A stretch of 64,000 nucleotides of DNA from Viola odorata (lineage: Eukaryota > Streptophyta > Magnoliopsida > Malpighiales > Violaceae), in NCBI GenBank assembly GCA_963691705.1, contig OY829544.1, positions 42,181,917 through 42,245,916 of the forward strand, written 5' to 3'. This document shows, piece by piece, positions 35,816-47,200 of the stretch. Position numbers and translations under genes: made by a program. Each line of letters begins with the position of its first letter. Position 1 is the stretch's first letter. The notes beneath the pieces are model-generated. The model did no database searches. It was not told the DNA's origin and saw only the letters and a program-made list of their open reading frames with translations.

Positions 35816-36502
35816 AGCCTTTCACGACCAAGGAAGAGGAGGTGGTAAAACTACCCGTCCAGCCTTAAATAGCCAGCAAACATCTAGGCATGGACGTTAA
35901 TGAAGGCCACCAGTGGCGATACCTCACGTATCGTTACACCCAGCTCATGTCCTTTATTTGTTTCAAGAATTTTTAATTTTCCTCACCTTTTATTTCTCAT
36001 TATTGTTATTTTTATATGTTACTTTTATTCTTATTTTTATCATTGTTGTTTTTATTTGCATCTGTCTATATTAATTAGGATTTTATATTCTTTATTCCTA
36101 ATTTATTGTTTCCCATTTTTCTATATAATCATCACTAATATTCCCTTTCTTAATTGATCTTATCTCCTCCTTCTTTATTATTTTATTTTATTTCCTACTT
36201 TATCCCTTCCTTTTGTCTTTATCTCTCTTAACCCCTTTTCGAATTTAAAAAGGATTGCTTTTGGCAGTTGGGATTTGGGGACGCACAACTCACCTCCTCT
36301 CCCCACGCAACACGTCATCGAAAGGACAAGAGCAAATCCCCTCTGAAAGAGAAATCTTCTATCTCCGTCCTCTTCCTCTTCCCAGACTTTTCCCATTTTT
36401 CCATTCTCCCTATCTGTGTCAGAACCAATAGACCCAAACTCTCTCTCTCTCCCCTATTCCATCTTCCCTAGCAAGCTTCTGTCACCTCCATCACCGTTCC
36501 CA
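35816..36502 (+). other. Spacer after Athila pol, pyrimidine-rich
   Basis: The integrase C-terminus stops being recognisable at about 35815 (EELRDES). The following 690 bp are T-rich and C/T-rich. They contain no supported gene and lead into the next ORF like a leader. Confidence 0.35.
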
Positions 36503-38110
36503 ATGACAAGAGCCAAACGAGCAGCCCACAAAAACACCTCCGGTCACAGACCCACATCTCTCCCACACATCCCCGTAGCTTCATCGTCCTCCACAACCCT
36601 CGACTCCGTTCAAAATCTCCTAAGCCCAACTCAGTCAAGCTCCAACCAAAGCCCAAATATCACAAAGCCTCCAACCACCGCTCCTCCAACAGCAGAATCA
36701 GCCAACGATAAGCTAGAAATCACTGGGTCCATCTCTCCAACCTCTACGATGACCAGATCTGGTCGGGTTGTGAAGCTGAACCCCAGTTCTGTGGCCGGGA
36801 GTAGCAAACTAAAGAAGAGCAAGGTGTCACCGGTGGTTGCCAGAAAGTTGACGGTGGAAGAAGTGTTGAAGGAGGCGTTGGTGTCCGAATCAAGCCAAGA
36901 GGAGGGTGGGGAGCCCGAAACAAAAAAGCCAAAGGAGGGAGAGAAGAATGACGTTGGCGAGGAAGAGGTGGATGAAAGCAGTGAGGGAGATGATGGAGAA
37001 AGAGAAGAAAGGGAGGCCGTAGAGAAGACGGTGGTGAAGAAGCAAAAAACAAAGACTCCAGCCTGAGCGGAGCAACTAGTAGAGGCGAAGACGCAGGCAG
37101 AGAAGAAGAGAAAAAGCTCAGCAATGAGCAAGGTCAAAGCTAAGGCCTTGACCCCGAAGAAGCCGAGACGCTCAAAGGTCCAAACATCGGTCGAGGGCAA
37201 GACGATGATTTCCGTGTCTACCCCTCGATCCACATCCCAGGTTCTTTCTTACCTTTCTTCTTCTAAGGGCTAGTTAAAATTTCATGATAAGGCATCTTTA
37301 GATAAGTTGACCCTTTTTTCACTCCAAAGGCGTTAGCCCATGTGCGCGCCTAGACATGGAGTTTTTGGATAGTATGCATGTAGCGTCCCGAGTGCGAGAG
37401 TTTGTAGGGAATATAGGGTGGGAATCTTTGTTCTTCCTTGAACACCCGACATACCTCGAGCTTTCCCTCGAGTTCTTTACTTCTTTTTGGATTTTGCTTG
37501 AGTGCTTCAAGCCGAAAGGTAAAATAGAGCCTAATTTGTCTGCACCCGATGCCATTAATTTTTGTTTGGTAAATGAATGGTCCACCATGTCTATTGATGC
37601 TTTTAACTACTTGCTTGGCTTTGTGACTCTTGCTAAACTTAAAACTGCTAAATATAAGAATGCTTTAACTGTATACCCTTTTGACTTTGATGCTACTGTC
37701 GCCTTTCGTGAGCTGACGGACAATTCCAATGCCAAGTTTAGCCCTCGATCATCAAAGGCACATGAAATCAGTGATCCTTCCTTGCGTATCTTGCATCGAT
37801 ATCTGGCCCTTACCTTCGCAGGTAAGTTTAATTCTTTGGGCCAGTTGTCGTTGGAAGAATTGTTTTTCTTATGATGCATACTGCATAAGCGAAGGGTCAA
37901 TTTAGGGTATTAGGTTGCAAATGACATTGCTAACATTCAAAACAATTCTCGCAGTCCTGCATTAGGATCCTTTGTCACTCTTCTTGCTATTAATCATCAT
38001 GGTCTAGACATACAAGCTCACCCTCTTCTCACTCCTGTCCCTTTTAAATTGTTAGACCCCAAAACCCTCGATGGGATAGGGCATCTTTGTATCTCAAAAG
38101 GTGTGTTGAG
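36503..38110 (+). pseudogene. Athila downstream ORF (ATHILA ORF-1/env-position protein), decayed
   Basis: ATG 36503 opens a Ser/Pro-rich basic N-terminus (MTRAKRAAHKNTSGHRP), then a Glu/Lys-rich acidic segment to a stop at 37064-37066. The same frame continues in Lys-rich sequence (TPKKPRRSKVQTS). From 37356 follows a globular region (REFVGNIGWESLFF; YLALTFAGKFNSLGQLSLEEL) with two TGG-position stops near 37872 and 37910, ending at GIGHLCISKGVLSF. The globular part resembles the plant ATHILA ORF family of unknown function, and its place 3' of integrase is where Athila carries its env-like ORF. Homology is recalled, not computed. The protein ends abruptly where a different ORF type begins at about 38110. 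Confidence 0.6.
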
Positions 38111-39865
38111 CTTTAGTGCAGGTTGTACGCCTCCCAAGGAGCAATTTTTTAGGACCAAGCATGGTGGAAACTTTGAATATCCAAATTCGCGCTTGCGAAC
38201 TGCAGGGTATACTTACTCCGTCTGTCAATTTATTCTGCAAATTTTTTAGCTTCAAGTGTCGCAACTGTTTGGTAGATATCACTCCGAGATGGAATGACGC
38301 ATTCGCCCAGTCATTCTGGCAGAGGTTCAAGGGCTACGAGGGGGCTGTAAAGGATTGGAAAAGTGGCTTCTTTATTGTTAGTCTTCCTTTCCGCCCTTGG
38401 CCTAGGGGCTTTAACCGCGGGCTTGTCGATTCCATTTGGGTAAACCCAGCAGTGTTGTCTAGGGAAGAGCTACATCAGGCCGTCACCTTGCTAGACATGA
38501 ATTCCTCCTTCCGTATCCGAGAATTTGCCCTGTACCGACTTATGACGGAGTGTACTATAGGTGAGTTTCCTTTTTTGTGTTATCATTACGACTTGCTCAC
38601 TAGTCTAACGTGTCTTGGTGGCATACGATATTGAAGACCGATCGCCTAGCATGGATGCCGCTCCTTTAAACGTAACACCGCTTCAAACGCTACCGACCTC
38701 TCCTCCGCCCGAGAGTTCCAGCCGTCAAGCCGCTTCACCAAAAAAGAGGAGGACTAAGACAGTTGCCGCGAGAGGGCGCGATATTCCCGCTCGGGCCTCT
38801 AGTTTTCTCAACAATTGGCTACCGGATCGAAGCAAGAGAACGACCACGGGTCAACCCAAAATGAAGATAGCTGAGAGCGACAACGAGGACATGGACCTCA
38901 AGACCGGGCTTCTCCATGCTTCCACGACGCAGCGGAAAAAACTCAAAGTTGAGAAAACCGCTCAAGCAGCTGGGATTTTTTCGAAGAAAGCCGATGAAGT
39001 CCCGTTCATAAGCGTCGACCCTTCTACCGTGGCGACTACTTCTCGAGCGACAAAGGTTACTGAGGCGTCAGTGGTCATTCCCCCTGAGGTCACTGAAAAC
39101 CCATCGGTGCCAGACTCGACTCCACCTATTGACGTTCCTGACTCTCCCATTTCCTCTTATATTCCTGACGTCGCCGCGCCGCCACCCGACTTGGGCATTC
39201 CTTCTGCTCCTTCACCGAGGATCCCTCAACCATTACTCTTCACATCCATTTCTGGCCTCGGCGATTCCGTGGAAAGTTGCTCTCCTCCTTTTGTCGCCGA
39301 CCTTTTTTCTTCGGACTCCCGAGTGGGAGTCTCTTCTTACCGCCTGGATCTGTCCACCTTTGGTACTCACGGGCTTCGTACTTTGGGGATATCGGACCCA
39401 CTATCACAAGACCAGCCGGTAGGCTCTCTGGTGGGTGAGATATTTGGCTCTCCCAAAGCCAAAGAGGAATTGCTGCGTCTTCCCCCCGATATCCAACGTG
39501 ACAAACTTCTGAATAACGCTCTTGCCAGCTTTTGCGAAATGCATTATTTTCTAGGCGCTCATGGTGACAAACTTCAAGGTTCCCCCGACTTAAAAGAGCA
39601 GTTAGATGCCGCCTTGGCCAAGGTGACGGAGTTGACTCAGCTTTAAAGTCGTACCCAGGCAGAGCTGGATGATTGTCGCGCCGAGCTTGCGAGGGAAAAA
39701 TCAAAGAGGAAGGCCAAAGCAGAACTTTTAGAAGCGGAATTGGTGGTGGCTAAGGCTGAGTTGATGGCAGCTGACAAAAGAAACTCTTTTCTTCGTGAAG
39801 AGATATCGGCCCGGGATGCGGACTTGGCGAAGGTTTCTCCAAAGATGACTAAGGCGTTCCCATGA
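38110..39865 (+). pseudogene. Tat-type antisense-ORF protein, copy A (5'-truncated)
   Basis: The frame at 38116-38634 reads NIQIRACELQGILTPSVNLF and FKGYEGAVKDWKSGFFIVSL, then a probable intron. The frame at 38615-39646 follows (Ser/Pro/Thr-rich linker with KKRRTK). It continues past a TAA at 39644-39646, as a Lys/Glu/Ala-rich coiled coil, to the stop at 39863-39865. Order of parts (globular FF-V domain, disordered linker, LLNNALASFCEMHYFLGAHG block, coiled coil) is the same as in copy B at 40.5-42.9 kb. The plant family is known as putative gypsy-type transposon protein and has no known biochemical role. The N-terminal third is missing at the junction with Athila sequence. Confidence 0.6.
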
Positions 39866-40514
39866 TCAGATATGGTTGGACTTCATTTCTTGTATTTCTC
39901 TTACTGACCATTGGCTTGTTTCAGTTTGTAATAATTGATGACGCTTGCCCCGTATTGTTGTTTGTAATTTTTCCTTGAACAAATAATCTTGATTCTGCTT
40001 TTCTGCGTTATATTGTCAGCCACTAATTCGATTATCGCCAAGTCGAGTTATCTCAGTCGTCATGTCATCAAGCCATTGCGTCTATCTTGTTTCGAAAATC
40101 GATTCTTCTTTTCGGAGCATTTAATGCTCAAGATTTCCTCATTAATGCAAAGGAGGAGTCATGATGATCCAAGAGACACGTGTCAACTTGTAAGGGCACC
40201 AAGGGTTAGCGTGCCCTAGGAATTGGTGAGATCAAAGTGCCTTCTCACTTTTCAAGAATCGTACTCATTACCTACGCCGGTTCCTTGAGACGCCGTGACG
40301 ACTGTTATAACAGTCGTTTTACTTGACTTTTGCGACTATAAAACCTAACACTTGTTTCTTTTTCCACTTTTGTCATTTTACTCTTTCCATATTCTTCTGA
40401 GTTGACTTCTGTTTCTCCTTTTCATCATCTGGGCGCTCAGAGTTCCTCTCCTTAGAAAGGTATTTCTCGTTTGCCCTTACCGTCTTCTTCATCCTTTTAG
40501 CCTTTATTTCTGCC
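39866..40514 (+). promoter_or_regulatory. Spacer with promoter-like region for copy B
   Basis: No coding sequence is seen. A TATA box (CTATAAAAC, about 40337) is followed by a C/T-rich leader of about 170 bp that ends just before the start region of copy B. This layout suggests that the antisense-type ORF has its own plus-strand promoter within the Tat element. Confidence 0.4.
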
Positions 40515-42871
40515 ATTACTAGGGCTCGTCGTTCTGGGTCTAAATCCCTTGACGAGGAAAAGATTGAGAACACCCCCAGTAGCATTACTTCTTTAACTGC
40601 TCTTAATGAGCATCTAGTGGATCATCATGCCACTATCCCGGAGGGCTATACGGTCTCCGTTGCCCCTGAATCATTACGCCTGAACAGCGTTTTGACTGGT
40701 AATCGTAGGGTTCTATATGCCCAGATGTTTCGTTACGGTTTCTGGTTTCCTGTTGATTCCTTTGTGAAATAGTTGCTTACTACTCTTGATCTGAATCCCG
40801 TTCAGTTAACCCCAAACACATATTGCTGTGTTTATGCTTTTCTGGAACTTTGCAAGTACAAAGGGATTAACTCCCCTTCCCTTCCGCTACTTAAGTCTCT
40901 TTTCAAACTGTACACTCGTCGGGGTGTTTATAGCGATATCGCCCCGTTATGACGATGACTCTCTTAAAAACTTCACCTAGAAGCTCCTTCATCTCGGGTC
41001 TTCCATTGAAGAGTGGAAAAAGGATTTTTTTGTTATTGAGATTCCTGATCAGCCAGACCCTTGGTGGCGATCTGGTTTTAATCAAGATGTCAAGGATAGT
41101 TCCTGGGGTCGGCGGGGGGTACTTCGCCAGCCCGAGCAAGGCTGGTTGGACAAACTACTCCAGCTGGAAATCAGCGTTCATACTCGCAACTTGGCATGTG
41201 GGATGGACATCCAAACTTGCATCAGACGTGAGTGTTGCGTTGTTTTCTTCTTTGTCGTAGTCTGTACTAATGCTAACGTTATCTCACAATTATGCAGCGA
41301 CCGATCCCGACCGGAAACCTGAGATCGTTAGGAAACGACTAAGGAGGGCTCAACAAAGGAGGGAGAAAGAAGAAGCTATCGCTGCTGCTGCCACCGTGGT
41401 TAACTCGACTGTACCACCTGTCGCTACCGCGAGTCTCGTCCAAGCGTCTTCTTCCCCAGTTGGTGAGGAATCTACTACTATTCCTCTCGGTGTTCCTGTC
41501 GTGTCTGTTACTGCCTACCCTACTCAGGCTTCTTCCTCCAGGGCTCCCTCGAAAGGAAAGAAAAAGAAAAGGACGAGAAGCGTTTCCGCTGTCCCTCCAT
41601 CTCCAGACGCGGAAGCTTCCTTTGAAGTGCCTATTAACGATATCGCTGTGGTAAACGCTTTTTTCCTAAATGTGTTATCTCACCCGCTGCCTTTTAATAT
41701 GATTTTTGTGTTTTCTCTTATTTTCTTATCTCTCGCTACATTTTTCTTTGCAGGGCGTTACCACTGCTCCCGCTCACGCCTCCCCATCAAATAGTATGAA
41801 CTTGAGCCACATACTGGCTCGTCCTGCGAAGAAGGCGTGAGCTGACGCGGGGGGCGCGAGCCTACTGACGGGTCGCGTTGATACCGGGGAGAAAGCCAAC
41901 GTCACCGCTGATTCCATGGTGGCTTCTGGGGATCGAGCTTTTGATTTTCTCGGGGGCCTTAGTGGTTCAATACCCTTTGAATCCTCACTGCATTCTTTTG
42001 ACACCTCCGTTCATCCCTTTTCCAGTGGTTTGGGCAGCGAAGATTTGTCCGGTTTCTCTCCTCATGGTTCCTTCGGACTTCAAGTGGGGACTTCTTCTCA
42101 CCAACCTCCTTCTCCCTCTACCGTGGTTTTTATTCCTTCTAGTGGTCCGATGCTTCGGCACTTTGGGGGAGGAGTGGTCGCACCTCACCTTATGGCCGAC
42201 CTGGGTTCGATGGGCGAATCTGGTCCTGTCACTCATCAGGTTAACTTGGCCAAACTACGCAGTTCCGGGTTTGCGGCTATTGGGGGCGACAGTTCCGTCG
42301 AGGTCTCTTCCCTTTTGGCCGCTTATGCGTTAACGTCCTCCGAAGAGCGGGAGGCCTTCCTTTCTCAACCCGCGGATGTACAGGTAAACTCGTTGCGCTC
42401 CAAGCTCTTTACTTATTTCTCCGAGTTTCATTATTGGGAGGAGCACATGTCGCATAAGGTTGCTACCCTTTCCGCCTCCCTAGATGGGTTCTCTAAGGAG
42501 AAAGAGGAGAAAGAGAGATTACTGAAGGAACGTCAGAAATTGCTGCTGACCTTGGCGATGGCACGGAAGGAACTAAGAGGCGTAAGAGCAGGCGTCCGTT
42601 GAGAAAACCAGGAATGCCGTGCTGGAAATAGGAAAAGACAACCTTGCTGGTAGAGAAAACAACACTGGAGGAAGAGACGGCAGAGAAATGCATGTGGTAT
42701 GTTGAGAACACTGCTGCTATCATGGCCAACTGCTTCTCAGAGATTCATGGGGAGGAGGTGAACCGTGGCGATGGCCTTTCTGCCGCTTTCCTGAAGAAGT
42801 CCGTGCATCTCACCGACGAGGGCTTTCGTCAGGCCAAAGTAGAGGGATACAAGAGTCGTGGATGTTCGTAG
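40515..42871 (+). pseudogene. Tat-type antisense-ORF protein, copy B
   Basis: The coding frame begins at 40515, where the expected initiator reads ATT (ATTACTAGGGCTCGTCGT), so the start is lost. Next come a FRYGFWFPVDSF block and LTPNTYCCVYAFLELCKYKG. A frame break at about 40945 precedes EEWKKDFFVIEIPDQPDPWW (about 41010). A probable intron (about 41228-41297) leads to a basic/Ala-rich linker (RKRLRRAQQRREKEE). A second intron (about 41651-41753) precedes a Ser/Gly-rich region, then FTYFSEFHYWEEHMSHKV and a Lys/Glu coiled coil. Stops occur at about 40770, 41838 and 42600. It lies convergent with the Tat gag-pol at 44.2-50.0 kb (opposite strand), the position of the antisense ORF in Tat-lineage retrotransposons such as Grande and RIRE2. 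Function unknown. Confidence 0.6.
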
Positions 42872-43577
42872 GGTTGGCCTACGCCGAGCGTTATCACTCT
42901 GTTTTGCCGTTCAAGAGTCATTCATTTTTGTCCTTGTCTCTTGATCCTTAAAATTTTGGACTTTTGTTTTTGTAACCCTTCCGGGGCACTTATGAACAAC
43001 CATATATTCGGCTTCATAATTTCGTTTGCTGGTAATTTCCTTTCCTTATCGAGTTGTGATGATGAGTGCGTCGGGAGATATCGCGGCATGACCTTTACAT
43101 GCGCATTTCGACCATCTCTCAGTAGATAACCTTCAAGATAATAGACTTATAGAGAAGAAATGCGATTTCCACCGCTCTCAGCCTCCCGTAATATATGGCG
43201 CATAACCGCATCGTCGCAGACGCTCTCGGGTGATGGCTTAGGATGACTTGTAGATGTATTCTAACGTTCTCCTTGCCATGGGAATATCGCCATAATATAC
43301 GCACTGTTTAAACCACGTTTCCCCAGCCATGCTAGCGAGAGAATTAATCTCCTCGTCGCACGAATAACATCTCTGCACATTTTCAGTTATAAGTCATCAG
43401 TTGAACGACATATACTAATAGACAGTAGTTACCCGTGCAAGCCTTTCCGCTTCCGGCTCGGGTTGTTATTGCCGATGTCGCTCATATCGCTTTATCCACC
43501 AGCTATCTTCACCAGGGATTTCCCATCTGGTTACTTGCTGGGATTTCGCGATTCTTCACGTTTTCAACGATCGGCCT
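42872..43577. other. Tat non-coding region between antisense ORF and repeat block
   Basis: No frame has coding character on either strand. This is the convergent 3' end zone of two opposed transcription units (copy B on plus, gag-pol on minus), so both poly(A) sites would lie here or in the adjoining repeats. Confidence 0.4.
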
Positions 43578-44092
43578 GGAAAGTGCCTCATCTTAGTGAG
43601 TTGTCGGATCAGGACAGACCATCACAAGGCTAGGTTTTTCACTTTCAGGCGTTGACCTCGCATCCTAGAATCGTGCCCTCACTTAGTGAGCCGTCTGTAT
43701 TAGCCCAGTTATCACAAGGATAGGATTTTCACTTCCAGGATGGAGTTACTATCTCTCTAGGGCGTGCCTCTTCTTGGTGAGCCGTCTACACTAGATCGGT
43801 TATTACCAAGGATAGGACTTTTCACTCCCAGAGATGTCGGGACGTGCCTCATCTTAGTGGGTCGTCTATGTTAGCCCGGTTTGCCACAAGGATAAGACTT
43901 TTCACTCCCGAGGGTGTCGGGGCGTGCCTCGTCTCAATGGTTCACCCGCGTTGGCGTAGTTGCCAAGAGGATAGGACTTTTCACCCCCAACACCAGTTTT
44001 TAGGTATGCTAGGGCGTGCCCTCACTTAGTGAGCCGTCTGATCAGGACCGACCGTCACAAGGATAGGACTTTTCACTCCTGGCACCCTTTAT
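43578..44092 (-). repeat. Six diverged 80-95 bp tandem repeats in the Tat 3' region
   Basis: Units start near 43578, 43672, 43763, 43843, 43922 and 44014. Each contains a CGTGCCTC..CTTAGTGAGCCGTC block and, about 25 bp later, ACAAGGATAGGACTTTTCAC. Unit length varies from about 79 to 94 bp. They lie between the end of pol (44223) and the antisense ORF, the hypervariable 3' untranslated region of Tat/Ogre elements. Confidence 0.85.
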
Positions 44093-44222
44093 TATCTGCA
44101 CATAATCAGCCACAAAACACACGAGAATGTTCTCTATTCAAGCGTTAGCACAAGTTAGGGCTGAGATTAACAAAAGGTGCAGAGAGTGTATTAGACTCTA
44201 GCATGGTATAGTTTCAAACGAG

Positions 44223-47200
44223 CTACGTTCCAAGAGTTAGGTAGGGAGTACCATCAAGTGTCTCTAGGTGATACGGTCCCTTTCCGATAACGCGGGTGAC
44301 GCGGTATGGGTCGTCCCAGTTTGGGTTGAGTTTCCACATACGCTGTCCGGCGGCTCGTTTGTCTCTAAGCACCAGGTCGCCTGCTTTCAGCAGTCGTTCT
44401 TTGATGCGCCTGTTGTGATAGCGCGCCATCCTTTGCTTATAATGAAGCATTTTCAGAAGAGCTTCCTCGTGCAGTTCTGGTAAGCCCGCAGCCTTTCCTT
44501 ATTCATTTCTTCCCTGAAGTATGCCACTCGCAGGCTCATAGTACCGATTTCTACCGGCGTGACGACCTCAGTGCCAAAAGCCAATGTGAAAGGTGTTTCT
44601 CCAGTACTAGTTTTGACGGTCATGCGGTACGCCCACGTCATATACGGCAGCTCGTCCGCCTATTTCTTTTTAGATCCTTCCAAGTTTTTCTTTATGCTAG
44701 TGAGAATGCTTCGGTTCGTCACCTCTGCTTGACCGTTGGTCTGCGGGTGAGCCACGAAAGAGAACCTTTGCTCGATCTGAAATTCTGCGCACTGATCTCT
44801 GAAGAACTGGCTGGTGAACTGCGTCCTGTTATCGCTGAGTAGCACACGGGGAACGCCGAACCGCATGATAACTTGGTGCTTAAAGAAATGCCAAATTTTC
44901 TCTGTTGTGATGTTGGCCACCGCTTCCGCTTCTGCCCATTTCGTGAAGTAATCTACTGTCACGACCACAAATTTTAGCTGGGACCTTGCCTTCAGAAACG
45001 AGCCCAGGATATCTATCCCCCATTTTGCAAAAGGACAAGGGGTTACTATCTTAGAAATTTTCGTAGCGGGCTGTCGAGGAATCTTAGAGAACTCCTGGCA
45101 CTTTTGACCGGTCCGTACATAATTGTGGCAGTCTCTTCGAATGGTAGGCCAGTAAAATCCAGACCTAAAGACTTGCGCGGCTAAGGTGCCACCTGATGCG
45201 TGCATACCATATATTCCTTCATGGATTTCTCGCAAGGTATGAAGGCCTTCTTGTTCTATTATACGCTTGGCTGCTGGGTGAGAGAAACATCTCCGGATCA
45301 GCTCTCCGTCGTAATACGTACACCTTGCTACCTGCTTTAGCACCTTCTTTCCCTCGACGTTATCCGCAGGTAGTTCCTCATGTTTCAAGTAGTTTATCAC
45401 GGGGATTCGCCAGTCATTTTCGATCTCTTCCACGCAAAGCGACGTTTGCTCTTCTATGAAGAAGGGAACCGATATCTCTCGGTAGTACACACCCTTGGGT
45501 ATGCATGCATCTAGATTTACAGCGAGTTTGGCCAAGCCGTCAGCTTTAGCGTTATCCTCTCGGGGAATGTGCTCAAAGCTGACCCGCATACCGCTTTTCT
45601 TTATTTCCAATAATTCGCGTTTCACCTTAGCGAGGTATTGAACCATGATGGGCTCTCTAGCCTGAGAGTGTCTCAAGACTTGGTCTATTATCAGTTTGGA
45701 GTCTCCACAAATTTTTAATTGCAAGTCTCCCATCATTCCCGTATCGTGTATGGCCTTGGAGGAAAAGTTTCTTCCTATTATGAGACCAGCTAGCAGCGCC
45801 TCATATTTCACCGCGTTATTGGATAATGGCTGTAGTATTCTGATGGCGTACCGTATTTGCATATCATGTGGCCCGATCATGAAGATCCCGGCTCCCGCTA
45901 GTTCTTGGTTCTTAGCTCCATCCACGTGAATAACCCACAAGTCAGTGTAGGTTTCAGGGAATGGGAGGTCCAGGTCTTTTCTTTCCTCTTCCGACAGGTC
46001 CGTTAACGGGTCTTCCGTGAAGGTACACTCAGCTATGAAGTCCGCTAGGATCTGGGCTTTCATGGAGGGGCGGTTTTTGTACCGCAATCCGTATTGCTCG
46101 AGCTCGATGACCCAAATCAACATCCTTCCTGAAGACTCAGGCTTCCGGAATATCCTTTTCAATGGCTGGTCAGTGAGTACGATAACGGGATGGGCTTGGA
46201 AGTACCTATCCATCTTCCGTGTGGCCTGCACCAGTACAAACGCTATTTTTTCAATGCGAGCGTATCGCAGCTCGGCATCTTTCAAGATGTGACTCACAAA
46301 ATAGATAGTGTGATGCAGATGGTTGTCGTCTCGAACGAGAACTGCGCTAACCACTTCGTCTGCAACGCCGAGGTATAGGTATAGAGTATCGCCCGGTTCG
46401 GGCCTTGTCAACACCAGGTCGGACGATAAATAAGCTTTCCGGCCCGCGAACGCTTCTTCGCATTCCGCTGTCCACCCGAAAGGAGCTTTTTTACGTATGT
46501 CTTTGAAAAAGGGCAGACATCTTTCGCCTTTCTTAGAGATAAATCGCCCCAAGGCAGTAACGCGCCTCGTCAAACTTTGCACCTCCTTAACAGTTCGAGG
46601 AGATATCATATCCTGGATGGCTTTGATCTTTGAGGGGTTGGGCTGGATGCCTTTCCGGATAACCACATAGCCCAAAAATTTTCCCGTCTAAATCGCAAAC
46701 ATGCATTTACGAGGATTCAACTTCATTTGATATTTCCTCATCACGCGGAAGACTTCTTCCAAGTCATTCAAGTGGCCCTGGAAACTTCGGCTCTTAACCA
46801 ATATATCGTCAACATACGCTTCCACGTTTCTTCCAATTTGCTTTTCAAAGACTTTGTTGGCCATTCGTTGAAAGGTGGCTCCAGCATTCTTCAGCCCAAA
46901 CGGCATTGCCGTATAACAGTAAGTAGCTTTCGGGGTAATGAAAACGGTTTTTTCTTCATCTTCAACGGCCATAGGGATTTGATGGTATCCCGAATTGGCG
47001 TCTAGAGAGCTTAGATAGGCGTACCCCGCAGTCTGATCAACCAGCTGATTAATTCGAGGAAGAGGGTAGCAATCTTTGGGACAGGCGTCGTTCAAGTCAG
47101 TAAAATTGATGCACATACGCCAATCTCCATTGGGCTTTGGGACAAGAACCGGGTTGGCTAGCCAGGTTGGGTATTGAACTTCTAGGATGAAGTCGGCGTC

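Noticed and set aside
36631..37233. 200- and 126-codon minus-strand frames, Ser/Phe/Leu-rich
   Set aside because: They mirror the Glu/Lys-rich coding strand of the Athila downstream ORF.
43578..44092. CRISPR-like array
   Set aside because: Units are contiguous, diverged and 79-94 bp without spacers; the setting is a retrotransposon 3' region in a plant.
45196..46378. Plus-strand frames across the Tat pol
   Set aside because: They are antisense shadows of the minus-strand RNase H and integrase coding sequence.
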